The notes under the pieces are model-generated. The model ran no database searches and had not been told where the DNA came from. It saw only the letters and a list, made by a program, of their open reading frames with translations. From contig NZ_LMWH01000302.1 in assembly GCF_001507435.1 (NCBI RefSeq), positions 62,001 through 126,000 on the forward strand: a stretch of 64,000 bases of DNA, given 5' to 3'. The stretch's first letter is position 1; every line of letters begins with the position of its first letter. The position numbers were made by a program, and so were the translations under genes. Below are positions 42,822-51,428 of this stretch, one piece after another. Origin of the DNA: Streptomyces sp. NRRL F-5122. Lineage in GTDB: Bacteria > Actinomycetota > Actinomycetes > Streptomycetales > Streptomycetaceae.

Positions 42822-44195
42822 TCAGCCTTGTAGTGGCCTTTGCGTTCCGGAAGTGTCTTGGTCGGGCTGCTCAGTTTGGCCCCCTGCTTGATCCCCCTCT
42901 TCGTCTCCCGCGGGGCCTCTGGCTTGGTTCTGCTGGGACGGGTAGGCGAGTACGCCTGAGCTGGTCATGAGTAGCTCACGTGCGCGTGCGCTGGACAGGC
43001 GAGCTTCCCTGACATCCCTCGCGAGTCTAAAGAGATCGCGCGTGTCAACCACGAGGCCATTCTCTTCGGCGAATACCTCGATGTCGTCGGTTGCGCCAGA
43101 GAGGACGGCAGGTCTGCTGCTCGGGCTAGCCCTTAGGTTGTGATTGACCACGTACCAGCGAGCGGAAGGCGCCGTGCCGTGCCCCCGTTCATAGTGGCGC
43201 ACGGCTCTTTCAATCCGCTGAAGATCGCTGGTTTTTGCTCCTTTTGCGTATCCGCGTACCTCCGCCAAGCAAACCCAGTCCTCATGAGTTATTTTGAGGT
43301 CCTCAAGGAGGTAGGCTCCCTCTCCTTTCTGTTCGTCGGAGTCGATAACTGTGAAGCCGATGTCTGATAGGGTCGATTCCACTGCGTCGACTAGTTGCTT
43401 ACCCTGAGCTGTCAGAAGCAATCTCGTCGTAGAGTTCGCCGCTTCGGTGGCGCTTGCGATCTCTCGCTTGAGGACATTTGACTGTCGTGTCCTCCGTGAA
43501 ACTATCTCCTCGGTCTCCCTGTCATGAGCCTTCAGGGCTTGCATGGCGGAGATTTCTTCAGCTGTGATCCAGTCGGGCGACGTGGTCCAGTCTTCTGTGC
43601 CGTTGGGGAACCTTAGGGGTGCAACTTTGTTCCACCTTGCGTAGAGGGCTGAGCGCCAGGTAGCTAGGCCGGGGGTGCCGCGAGGAAACCACCAAAATTC
43701 GCTTCCCTTACCTTCTGGTCTCCTCCACCATCCGACGCACGCAGAACCGTCTTTCTCGCGAATGATCGGAGTGACGTCAGCATTCGACCAATGACCCGAA
43801 AAACCGCTACGAAGCAAGGCGTGCGGCCGCTTGTTTCTGATCAGCTCGGCCAACTCGCGCAGTTCTGCAGTGGAAACGCCCTCAGGGGCGCTTTCCGTTT
43901 CGATCGTGAGGAGTGTAGAATTTCCCGAGGTGTGAACCAGGTACTGTTTAGTTCCCCAGCCATCAGTCACTCCGGATCCGCCAATTTTCATCACCATGAG
44001 ATGTGTTGCAGGCGTTGCTGGCAGATTGCCAAAGACGATGGCGGCATCAAAATTTTCCTGTCGGACGTTAGAAATATGATCGACATGTTCTACCGTGCCT
44101 GGGATGGACTCGATTAGCTCTTTTTCGCTATTTGTAGCTGTCTTGCCTATTACGAAAGTCCAAGGCCGCGGCGACTCGCCGTAGATTTCCCCCAT
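42822..44195 (-). CDS. Hypothetical protein with possible restriction-endonuclease-like fold
   Basis: A 457-residue protein from ATG 44195 (GGGGAGG upstream). The N-terminal half has no recognised domain (MGEIYGESPRPWTFVIGKTA). A central helical stretch carries VDAVESTLSDIGFTVIDSDE, then LLEDLKITHEDWVCLAEVRG YAKGAKTSDLQRIERAV, resembling a PD-(D/E)xK core of the LxxD...xExKGY type but with Arg in place of the catalytic Lys (EVRGY). The C-terminal 40 residues are Gln/Gly-rich and disordered. It is the last gene of the module C cassette and has lower GC. Nuclease activity is doubtful with the Lys missing; binding or altered catalysis is possible. Confidence 0.65.
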   Translation of the reverse strand: MGEIYGESPRPWTFVIGKTATNSEKELIESIPGTVEHVDHISNVRQENFDAAIVFGNLPATPATHLMVMKIGGSGVTDGWGTKQYLVHTSGNSTLLTIETESAPEGVSTAELRELAELIRNKRPHALLRSGFSGHWSNADVTPIIREKDGSACVGWWRRPEGKGSEFWWFPRGTPGLATWRSALYARWNKVAPLRFPNGTEDWTTSPDWITAEEISAMQALKAHDRETEEIVSRRTRQSNVLKREIASATEAANSTTRLLLTAQGKQLVDAVESTLSDIGFTVIDSDEQKGEGAYLLEDLKITHEDWVCLAEVRGYAKGAKTSDLQRIERAVRHYERGHGTAPSARWYVVNHNLRASPSSRPAVLSGATDDIEVFAEENGLVVDTRDLFRLARDVREARLSSARARELLMTSSGVLAYPSQQNQARGPAGDEEGDQAGGQTEQPDQDTSGTQRPLQG

Positions 44196-44222
44196 GTGCC
44201 CTCCCCTGCCGCTACTTTGGCC

Positions 44223-44474
44223 TTATTGTGACAGCGTGAGATCGCTGGTGCAGCCGTTTTTTGAACATCGCCGCAGACAGGTCATCTGGACAGGAAGTCG
44301 GGCTCTCGTTCGGATACCGAGCGAAGTCCTGTGCCGCTGGCTCGGTGCTGTACCGGCCCGCACCTCCGCGGCCAATTCCCGGCTGGTCATGATCAGCGGC
44401 GGCAGGGACAGACGGTCTCGTTCGAGGGCGCGTTCCCCCGTCGTGAGCTCCTGTTCCAAGTCCTTGTCCCGCAC
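44223..44474 (-). CDS. Uncertain small hypothetical gene
   Basis: An 83-residue frame from GTG 44474: VRDKDLEQELTTGERALERD, then RLSLPPLIMTSRELAAEVRA. It lies 32 bases after the restriction gene and 27 bases before the next gene on the same strand, so spacing favours a real operon member, but there is no ribosome site and the C-terminus is Arg/Cys-rich and unconvincing. It may be a degraded gene. Confidence 0.3.
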   Translation of the reverse strand: MRDKDLEQELTTGERALERDRLSLPPLIMTSRELAAEVRAGTAPSQRHRTSLGIRTRARLPVQMTCLRRCSKNGCTSDLTLSQ

Positions 44475-44506
44475 CGCCGTGACGGCGACCAGCTATCCCG
44501 AGCTGG

Positions 44507-45808
44507 TTACTGCAGAAGAATCTCTTCCGGGCGACGGTTAGTAACAACGCTCGCACGGCTGCTGAGGACACGCTCAATGCATGCGGCCAGGTCGCCCCCG
44601 TGGTCATCGCGGGCCATGCTGCGTAGTTCTGCGACGAGGCTCATACCGTTGATGAGGATGATCGGGTATTGATCCTCCACCATCTCTGTCTGTGCGGGTT
44701 CCGAGTAGGCACCTGTAGTTACATAGACGCCGATCCATCCGCGCCGGAGCCGAGCAACAACCCGAGCGATCTGCTCGGCCGTGATGAGGGTGTCGGGTCT
44801 GACGCACTTGGCCTGCCCGAGGACAACAAGACTTGTGCCAGCCAAGCCGGTACCAAGGTCGAGGCGTCCTACGAAATCAGCTCCGCCGTCACCTGACCGG
44901 CGCGTCAGCCAGCCTTCGACGTAGCCATGCCCAGCCCCGCGCAGCAGCCGGGCGGCCACCGCAGCGGCTACCGCCTCGAAATCGTGTTTGCGGCCGTCGA
45001 AGTACCTGTAGACCAGTTCGAGATCCGCGGCACCGCTACCACCGAGCTGGGGGCGCTGATCACGCACCTTGGTGACTTGGGCCTGTGCGACTCGTCGGCG
45101 AAGTCTGGGGAGGGCCGAGGAGCCGTGCTTGACCCACTCGCGCCATGCTCGCGGTGCCAGTTCGAGGGCTTGGGCGTGGGAAGTGCCTTTGTCTCGGCGG
45201 GCTTCGATCCAGTCCCAAGTAACCGCGTCACCCTCTGACGTGAGATCGATGAGGGCGATGTCGTAGACATAGTTCACGAACGTCGTGTGTTCGCGTCCGC
45301 CCCACTGCACCAGCCGCTCAGTCCGCTCGACGATGCCCACCCCGCAGAACTCCACATGTCCCTTGGGCTTGCCGTTCTGCGAGACGGCACGGAACAACAG
45401 CAGAGGAGCGGCAATTGCCCGCTCTTCGAGTGTATGCCCTTGGTGGCCAGTGAAGGCGTCGAGCAGAGCCGCGTTGCCGGTGGTGGTGCCGGGTGTGGCG
45501 CTCAGACCGGCTTTGTGGTCACCGAAGTAGCGGACGTGGCCGTTGTCCATGTCGAATACGTCGTGCCATGGCGTCTGCTCGGTACCAGCCTTCCAGGGGC
45601 TGGATCGAATGAGGATCGCCGGCCGGCGGGTGCCATCGGAGGTAGTCACCTTGGCCATGCCGTTGATGCCAGCCTCTAGCAAGGCGCGCTTGTGGACTGG
45701 CGAGTTGGTCACGTGGTGGAAGTTTGGGAAGCCATCCAGCGACGCTGGCTTTGGATCTTTGCCACTCGCGTAGCGATACACCTGTCCCACACGTAGCTTC
45801 CCGCCCAC
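44507..45808 (-). CDS. AspBHI/MspJI-type modification-dependent restriction endonuclease
   Basis: A 433-residue protein from GTG 45808. The N-terminal domain (VGQVYRYASGKDPKPASLDG, VTTSDGTRRPAILIRSSPWK, HVRYFGDHKAG) matches the AspBHI N-terminal SRA-like region that recognises 5-methylcytosine. The C-terminal Mrr-like domain has a PD-(D/E)xK variant: Asp in RRSGDGGADFVGRLDLG and Gln-Ala-Lys in VVLGQAKCVR, the QxK form of Mrr-type enzymes. It is a type IV system needing no methylase, so none is expected nearby. First gene of a leftward cassette. Confidence 0.85.
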   Translation of the reverse strand: MGGKLRVGQVYRYASGKDPKPASLDGFPNFHHVTNSPVHKRALLEAGINGMAKVTTSDGTRRPAILIRSSPWKAGTEQTPWHDVFDMDNGHVRYFGDHKAGLSATPGTTTGNAALLDAFTGHQGHTLEERAIAAPLLLFRAVSQNGKPKGHVEFCGVGIVERTERLVQWGGREHTTFVNYVYDIALIDLTSEGDAVTWDWIEARRDKGTSHAQALELAPRAWREWVKHGSSALPRLRRRVAQAQVTKVRDQRPQLGGSGAADLELVYRYFDGRKHDFEAVAAAVAARLLRGAGHGYVEGWLTRRSGDGGADFVGRLDLGTGLAGTSLVVLGQAKCVRPDTLITAEQIARVVARLRRGWIGVYVTTGAYSEPAQTEMVEDQYPIILINGMSLVAELRSMARDDHGGDLAACIERVLSSRASVVTNRRPEEILLQ

Positions 45809-45957
45809 AGTCAGCTCCCCCCAGCAACGCTGCCCTATCGATCTTCTGTGACAGTAGCGGCAGCACCTCTGACAGGGCGGGGGTGGCCCGCAGTGGGTGA
45901 CAGGGAAGTGAGCGGTTGCGGGCGCGTCGCGGGGGTTGGCTAGCAGCGAGATTCCAA

Positions 45958-45981
45958 GATCTTCTCCCAGATTTCTCCCAG
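45958..45981. repeat. Arm-type repeat, right side of module C
   Basis: GATCTTCTCCCAGATTTC followed by TCCCAG. It differs from the module B left site (24777-24800) at two positions. Offset to the tRNA att core is 93 bases. No gene in 45809-46050. Confidence 0.65.
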
Positions 45982-45999
45982 GCAGACCCAGGAAACCGC

Positions 46000-46036
46000 T
46001 CAGGGGCCCGACCCGCGATGCGGATCAGGCCCCTGA
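46000..46036. terminator. Terminator hairpin downstream of tRNA-Pro
   Basis: TCAGGGGCC at 46000-46008 pairs with GGCCCCTGA at 46028-46036, with further pairing (CCCGC/GCGG) inside. It lies 15 bases past the tRNA 3' end and is element-borne. Confidence 0.8.
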
Positions 46037-46051
46037 CCTGGTACTTCACTG

Positions 46052-46125
46052 TCGGGGTGGCGGGATTTGAACCCACGACCTCTTCGTCCCGAACGAAGCG
46101 CGCTGCCAAGCTGCGCTACACCCCG
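46052..46125 (-). tRNA. tRNA-Pro(CGG), intact; island attachment gene
   Basis: 74 bases fold into a full cloverleaf: acceptor CGGGGTG/CACCCCG with discriminator A, D stem GCGC/GCGC, anticodon stem CTTCG/CGAAG with loop TTCGGGA (anticodon CGG), five-base variable loop, and T stem GTGGG/CCCGC with TTCAAAT. CCA is not encoded. The 43 bases from the 3' end to the anticodon loop are the att core repeated at 16898, 24631 and (diverged) 42774. Confidence 0.97.
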
Positions 46126-46158
46126 ATGTCGCTGCTTGTCGCGGCGACGACGTTTACT

Positions 46159-46947
46159 TTAGCCCACCGGCAGCCGTAGACGAAATCCGGTTTTTCGGCG
46201 GTGACGGCGGGTGGGGTCGGGGCGGATGTGGTCCAGGGCGACCAGGAGGACGGCCAGGGCGAAGAACGCCAGACCCAGGAGCAGCGCGTTGGCGAGGACG
46301 CTTCGGTAGCCGAGTCGACCCACGTCCAGGAAGGGGTAGAGGTACCGGCCGGGCGTACCCGGAGTGATCAGTTCGCCGCGCACCAGGGATGCGGCCAGGT
46401 ACGCCATGGGGTACAGCAGCCACGTCCGCGCTTGGCGCAGGGACAGCGGGGCCGGGCGCATGATCAGCAGCCAGTCCAGGAGTACCGCGATCGGCGTCAC
46501 CGTGTGGATCACGTGGCTCGCGACCGCCGCCCAGACAGTGTGCACGGCGGGTCGGCTCGTCAGGGAGAAAGAGCCCGGCTCGTGCAGCAGGAGCACGTGG
46601 TAGACCAGGCCGGCGATCAGCACATAGAACAGCGCGCCCCCGGTCACCAGGGCGGGCAGTGGGCGGCGGGCCGTCGTGCAGCGCCACGCCGACAGGGCGA
46701 AGACCACGGCGACGATCACGTTGGCCTGGACAGCGAAATGGCTCAGCACCCGGACCGGACTGCCGATGAGCAGATCGAGGGCCACCGCCGCCGCGGCGAC
46801 CAGCGCGACCAGCAAACGGTAGGCGGCCGCCATCGGACGATAGGTGGGGGCCACCACGGCCGCAGGAGGAACGAAGGACGGCCGCAGCCTCGGCCTGCTC
46901 TGCACCGCCGGCAGGTCGGGGATCTCCTTGGGTATCGGCGAGATCAT
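46159..46947 (-). CDS. Pr6Pr family membrane protein
   Basis: A 262-residue integral membrane protein from ATG 46947. After a Pro-rich cytoplasmic N-terminus there are six to seven helices, with the family-typical [20 protein letters not shown] in the second helix region, [22 protein letters not shown] and [17 protein letters not shown] near helix five. It ends with a basic tail ([14 protein letters not shown]). Pr6Pr proteins have unknown function. First gene of the ordinary chromosome right of the island. Confidence 0.8.
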   Translation of the reverse strand: MISPIPKEIPDLPAVQSRPRLRPSFVPPAAVVAPTYRPMAAAYRLLVALVAAAAVALDLLIGSPVRVLSHFAVQANVIVAVVFALSAWRCTTARRPLPALVTGGALFYVLIAGLVYHVLLLHEPGSFSLTSRPAVHTVWAAVASHVIHTVTPIAVLLDWLLIMRPAPLSLRQARTWLLYPMAYLAASLVRGELITPGTPGRYLYPFLDVGRLGYRSVLANALLLGLAFFALAVLLVALDHIRPDPTRRHRRKTGFRLRLPVG

Positions 46948-47028
46948 GCCCTCACGCTAAGTGGATGGGGCAGATCGGGCGATATGGGTGGTCCAGTCGG
47001 GTTACGACCGCAGCCCGCGTCCGGGCCG

Positions 47029-47955
47029 CTACTCCTTGCCGACCAGTGTCAGCAGCGACGCCTCCGGCGGGCACGCGAACCGCACCGGCGTGTAGCGGTT
47101 GGTGCCGCAGCCCGCCGACACGTGCAGATACGACGCTCGTCCCTCGGCGGTGTGCCGGGACAGGCCCTTCACCCGGTCCGTGTCCAGGTCGCAGTTGGTG
47201 ACCAGCGCACCGTAGAAGGGGATGCACAGCTGGCCGCCATGGGTGTGCCCCGCCAGGATCAGCGGATAGCCGTCCGACGTGAACGCGTCCAGCGTGCGCA
47301 GGTACGGGGCGTGGACCACGCCGATCGAGAAGTCCGCCGACAAGGACGGGCCGCCCGCCACGTGTTCGTAGCGGTCGCGCCGGATGTGCGGATCGTCCAG
47401 GCCCGTCAGCTCCACCTCCAGGCCGTCGATCTTCAGTGCCCCCCGGGTGTTCGTCAGGTTCTGCCAGCCGGCGGCGTCGAAGCCGTCGCGCAGGTCCTCC
47501 CAGGGGTTGTGGACGACCCCGACCGCGGGCGCGTTGCCGTTCAGACCGTGGCGGCCCTGCGTCTTCTCGAGCAAGTATCGGGCGGGGTTGCGCAGTTTGG
47601 GACCGTAGTAGTCGTTCGAACCGAAGACGTACGCCCCCGGGAACTCCAGCAGCGGGCCGAGCGCGTCCAGCACCTCGGGCACGCCCTCCGGGTCGGAGAG
47701 GTTGTCCCCGGTGTTGATCACGAAGTCGGGGCGCAGACCCGCCAGCGAGCGCAGCCAGCGCTGCTTCTTGCGCTGCCCGCTCACCATGTGGATGTCCGAG
47801 ACCTGGAGCACGCGCAGTGGGCGCGCCCCCGGCGGCAGCACCGGGATCGTCACCCGGCGCAGCCGGAAGGAGCGGGCTTCGAACCCGGCCGAGTAGAGCA
47901 GTCCGGCGGCGGCCACCGCCGTGATTCCCAGGGGTACTCCGTATCGCGCGCGCAT
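47029..47955 (-). CDS. Metallophosphoesterase (YkuE/calcineurin-like)
   Basis: A 308-residue protein with an N-terminal membrane anchor (YGVPLGITAVAAAGLLYSAG). All metal-binding motifs of calcineurin-like phosphoesterases are visible: VSDIHMVSG, INTGDNLSDPEG, FGSNDYYGP, GVVHAP and ILAGHTHGGQL. The active site probably faces outward because of the N-terminal anchor. The substrate is unknown; related proteins in Gram-positives act on lipid or nucleotide phosphoesters. Divergent from the GatB/YqeY gene. Confidence 0.9.
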   Translation of the reverse strand: MRARYGVPLGITAVAAAGLLYSAGFEARSFRLRRVTIPVLPPGARPLRVLQVSDIHMVSGQRKKQRWLRSLAGLRPDFVINTGDNLSDPEGVPEVLDALGPLLEFPGAYVFGSNDYYGPKLRNPARYLLEKTQGRHGLNGNAPAVGVVHNPWEDLRDGFDAAGWQNLTNTRGALKIDGLEVELTGLDDPHIRRDRYEHVAGGPSLSADFSIGVVHAPYLRTLDAFTSDGYPLILAGHTHGGQLCIPFYGALVTNCDLDTDRVKGLSRHTAEGRASYLHVSAGCGTNRYTPVRFACPPEASLLTLVGKE

Positions 47956-48134
47956 ACGACCATCGTGTCAGAACAAGAGGCGGCGTCGACTCATCTGTGG
48001 ACAACGGGGGCACCGCCGGACGAGCGCTTCCGCCGACGACGAGGGCCCGTTGCCGGCGCGTGTTCGGGGAGGGCCGTGCGAACCCCTGGAAATCAATGGG
48101 CGGCCGCGCCGTCACACCTGCGACAATCGGAGCC

Positions 48135-48602
48135 ATGACCACGCTCAAGTCGAAGCTGCAGGAAGACCTCAACGCCGCGATCAAGGAGCGCAACGAGCTC
48201 CGCTCCTCGACGCTCCGGCTGACGCTCGCCGCGATCACCAAGGAGGAGGTCGCCGGCAAGGAGAAGCGCCAGCTCTCCGACGAGGAGGTCACCAAGGTGA
48301 TCACTCGCGAGGCGAAGAAGCGCCGTGAAGCCGCAGACGCCTTCGCGCAGGGCGGCCGCCCCGAGCAGGCCGAGCGGGAGAAGGCGGAGGGCGAGCTGCT
48401 GGCCACGTACCTGCCCAAGCAGATGTCCGACGACGAGCTGCGGCAGATCGTCGCCCAGGCCGTCGAGGAGGCGAAGGCGGCCGGTGCCGAGGGCCCGCGC
48501 GCCATGGGCCAGGTCATGAAGATCGTGAACCCGAAGGTGGCAGGTCAGGCGGAGGGCGGTCGTGTCGCCGCCGTGGTCAAGCAGCTCCTCGCGGGCGGCT
48601 GA
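48135..48602 (+). CDS. GatB/YqeY domain protein
   Basis: A 155-residue protein from ATG 48135: MTTLKSKLQEDLNAAIKERN, ELRSSTLRLTLAAITKEEVA and the C-terminal PRAMGQVMKIVNPKVAGQAE then GGRVAAVVKQLL, typical of the YqeY family, which shares the tail domain of the GatB amidotransferase subunit. It probably binds tRNA, but its role is not established. A strong terminator follows. Confidence 0.92.
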   Translation: MTTLKSKLQEDLNAAIKERNELRSSTLRLTLAAITKEEVAGKEKRQLSDEEVTKVITREAKKRREAADAFAQGGRPEQAEREKAEGELLATYLPKQMSDDELRQIVAQAVEEAKAAGAEGPRAMGQVMKIVNPKVAGQAEGGRVAAVVKQLLAGG

Positions 48603-48628
48603 TCGAACGGCCCCGCACCGGGGACAGG

Positions 48629-48666
48629 ACGACGGGGCGCCCCTCACAGAAGGGGCGCCCCGTCGT
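48629..48666 (+). terminator. Perfect 16-base terminator
   Basis: ACGACGGGGCGCCCCT (48629-48644) pairs with AGGGGCGCCCCGTCGT (48651-48666) between the convergent YqeY and PBP genes. Confidence 0.88.
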
Positions 48667-48725
48667 CGTACGAGCATCACCTCGGCGCCGGCGCGGTGCC
48701 GACGGCCGCGGACCCGCGGTGCCGG

Positions 48726-51020
48726 CTAGCCCCGTTGTCCGCCGTTTCCGTTGCCGCCGTTTCCGTTCCCCTGGATCCATCCCTCGGGAATGGAGAAGGA
48801 AGGCGTCGGGAACCCACCACCGGTCTGACCGCCGTTGGCGCCTCCGCCGGTCAGACCGCCGTCGGTCAGGCCGCCGTTGACCAGGCCGCCGTTGTCGTTG
48901 CCGCGGCCGTGCCCGTCACCGTGACCGTCGCCGTCCCCCCGGTCCTGTCGGTCGGGGATGTTGACGAGGTTGAAGTTCTCGACCGGCTTGTTCTGCAGTG
49001 CGCCGTTCATCATGTCTCGCCAGATCGGGCCCGGGACCTGGCCACCGTAGACCTTGTCGTTCCACACGCCGCCGATGCGGATGCTCTTCATCTGCCGCTT
49101 GTGGGCCGGGTCGCCGACCCAGACGGCGCCCGCCATGTTCGGCGTGTAGCCGACGAACCAGGCCGCGTAGCGATTGTCCGTCGTACCGGTCTTGCCCGCG
49201 CTGGGACGGCTGTCAAGGCCCGCCTGCGTACCCGTACCGTCCTCGACCACGCCCTTCAGGAGGGTGCTGATCGTGTCGGCGGTGGTCTCGGACATCGCGC
49301 GCGAGCATGTCGTCTTCGGGACGGGCAGGGACTTCTTCTGGTTGGCGACGGTCTGCGTGATGGACTCGATGGCGACCGGCGTGCAGTACGTGCCGCGGTC
49401 GGCGAAGGCCGCGTAGGCGCTCGCCATCGTCAGCGGGGACATCTCCTGGGTGCCGAGCGCGATCGACGGCGCCTGGTTGATCGCCGTGCCGTCCGCCCGG
49501 TTGACGCCCATCTTCTTGGCCATGTCGATCACCGGGCAGATGCCGATGTCGCCGATCAGCTGCACGTAGTAGGTGTTGACCGACTTGGCGGTCGCCTCCT
49601 TCATGCTGTACGGCCCGTGCTCCGACTCGTCCTCGTTCGTCAGCGTGGTCGGCTTGTACGGGTCGTCCTTCCAGACCTTGCCGTCACAGATCGAGACCGG
49701 GCTCGGATACGCCATCTCGTACGGCGAGGGGTACTCCTGGGTGGCCGGCGTGCCGCCTTCGAGGGCGGCGGCGGCCACGATCGGCTTGAACGTCGAACCG
49801 GGCTGGTAGCCCGCGCCGCCGCCCATGGACTTGTCCACCGAGAGGTTGATCTGGGTCTCGTTCTTGCCGAAGCCGTACGGACGGGACTGGCCCATCGCGA
49901 GGATCTTGCCCGTGCCCGGCTCGACGATGGTCGCGGCCGTGGCCACTTCGTCGCTCTTGTAGACGTGTTCCTTTATGGACGACTGCACCGACTCCTGCGC
50001 CTGCGGGTCGAGCGTAGTGCGGATCGTCAGACCACCGCGGTTCCAGATCTTCGCCCGGTCCGCCTGAGTCTTGCCGAACGCCGGGTTGTTCAGGAACACC
50101 TCTCGGACGTAGTCGCAGAAGAAGCCCGCGCCCTTGACGGCCGTGATGCAACCGTTCTTCGGCTGGCTCACGTGCAGTCCGAGGGGGGTCGCCTTGGCCT
50201 TGTCGGCCTCGGCCTGGGTTATGTCGTGCACATCCGCCATGCGCTGGAGCACCACATTGCGCCGCTTCTTGGCCTCCGTCGCGTCGTTCACGGGGTCGTA
50301 CCGCGTGGGTGACTGGACGAGGCCCGCGAGCAGCGCGGACTCCTGCAGGCTCAAATCCTTGGCGTGCTTGGAGAAGTACCGCTGGGAGGCGGCCTCGACG
50401 CCGTACGCCTGCTGGCCGAAGAACGTGATGTTCAGGTAGTTCTCGAGGATCTTCTTCTTGCCGAGCTTCTCCTCGATCTGGATCGCGTACTTCAGCTCGC
50501 GGATCTTCCGGCCGACGGTCTGCTGGGTGGCCTGGGCGACCTTCGTCGGGTCGTCGCCGGCCTCCTCCACGAAGTAGTTCTTCACCAGCTGCTGGGTCAG
50601 CGTGGAGGCGCCCTGGGCCACTCCGCCGCTCTGCGCGTTCTGATTCAGCGCGCGCAGGACACCCTTCAGGTCGATCGCGCCGTGCTGGTAGAACCGCGAG
50701 TCCTCGATGGCGACGAGCGCCTTCTGCATGTACGGCGAGATGTCCTTGAGGTCCACGACCGTGCGGTCGCGCGAGTAGACCGTGGCGATCTGGCCGCCCT
50801 GGCTGTCCAGGATGGTTGTGCGCTGGCTGAGCTGAGGGCTCTGCAGATTGGCCGGAATTTCGTCGAATCCCTTGACCGACCCCTTGGCCGCGAGCCCGAG
50901 CGCGCCGGCGGCGGGCAGCGCGATGCCGGCCATCACCGCCCCCGCGAGCACACTCACTCCGAGGAACTTGGCGGCCTGCTGCACGGGGGACGTCCCCCCG
51001 CCCGAGCGCTTCTTTGGCAT
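48726..51020 (-). CDS. Class A penicillin-binding protein (PBP1A family)
   Basis: A 764-residue bifunctional peptidoglycan synthase from ATG 51020. N-terminal anchor (LGVSVLAGAVMAGIALPAAG), then the GT51 transglycosylase with VAIEDSRFYQHGAIDLKGVL (catalytic Glu), GASTLTQQLVKNYFVEE and KILENYLNITFFGQQAYGVE. The transpeptidase has PGSTFKPIVAA (nucleophile Ser near 409), the SVN motif in KSVNTYYVQL and AGKTGTTDNRYAAWFVGYTP. The last 70 residues are Gly/Asn/Asp-rich low-complexity sequence, probably a wall-spanning tail. Divergent from the wblA-like gene, as in S. coelicolor. Confidence 0.95.
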   Translation of the reverse strand: MPKKRSGGGTSPVQQAAKFLGVSVLAGAVMAGIALPAAGALGLAAKGSVKGFDEIPANLQSPQLSQRTTILDSQGGQIATVYSRDRTVVDLKDISPYMQKALVAIEDSRFYQHGAIDLKGVLRALNQNAQSGGVAQGASTLTQQLVKNYFVEEAGDDPTKVAQATQQTVGRKIRELKYAIQIEEKLGKKKILENYLNITFFGQQAYGVEAASQRYFSKHAKDLSLQESALLAGLVQSPTRYDPVNDATEAKKRRNVVLQRMADVHDITQAEADKAKATPLGLHVSQPKNGCITAVKGAGFFCDYVREVFLNNPAFGKTQADRAKIWNRGGLTIRTTLDPQAQESVQSSIKEHVYKSDEVATAATIVEPGTGKILAMGQSRPYGFGKNETQINLSVDKSMGGGAGYQPGSTFKPIVAAAALEGGTPATQEYPSPYEMAYPSPVSICDGKVWKDDPYKPTTLTNEDESEHGPYSMKEATAKSVNTYYVQLIGDIGICPVIDMAKKMGVNRADGTAINQAPSIALGTQEMSPLTMASAYAAFADRGTYCTPVAIESITQTVANQKKSLPVPKTTCSRAMSETTADTISTLLKGVVEDGTGTQAGLDSRPSAGKTGTTDNRYAAWFVGYTPNMAGAVWVGDPAHKRQMKSIRIGGVWNDKVYGGQVPGPIWRDMMNGALQNKPVENFNLVNIPDRQDRGDGDGHGDGHGRGNDNGGLVNGGLTDGGLTGGGANGGQTGGGFPTPSFSIPEGWIQGNGNGGNGNGGQRG

Positions 51021-51428
51021 GAGGGCAGCCTACGTTCTCATTCGGCGGACACGCGTCCAGGCATTGGCCTAAGCTGAACCCAACTGTCACAGCAGTAGGG
51101 CCACGTATCAAGTACGTCCGGCGACCCCGAATCGTTCCGGTGTTCTCCCGACTTTTTTGTTGGGTGCGTGCCCGAATCCGCCTTGTGTGTCACCGGGCGT
51201 CCGTTGTGGCGCAACTGAATTGTCCGGTTCGCCGGGAAAGTCACGTATGCCCCCAGCTCACTCCCCCGGGTGATCTGCCGTTTACCCATAGTCCGTTCGG
51301 GCCATTCAAGATTGGGCCCGAAGGGGGTGTTGCGCTGTGCCCGCCTTCCGTAACGTCCTCAACTGGCGGCGGTGAATATGCCGCTGCCGCCGTGGGGGAG
51401 CCTCGATTCGGGAGAGGACGGCGCCGGT
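51021..51428. promoter_or_regulatory. Divergent PBP / wblA promoter region
   Basis: No gene in 400 bases. The region is AT-richer than average around 51090-51260, as expected for a long developmental promoter region. No operator could be assigned. Confidence 0.4.

Larger units (their letters stand above)
42774..46050. mobile_element. Module C: small att-bounded defence cassette
   Basis: About 3.3 kb between a diverged att copy and the intact tRNA-Pro gene. It has no integrase, excisionase or transfer gene, but its right end keeps the arm repeat (45958-45981) and terminator (46000-46036) at the same spacing as modules A and B, so it could be mobilised in trans, as a CIME-like element. Content: an AspBHI-type restriction enzyme, an uncertain small gene, and a nuclease-like protein, all leftward. 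Confidence 0.7.
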
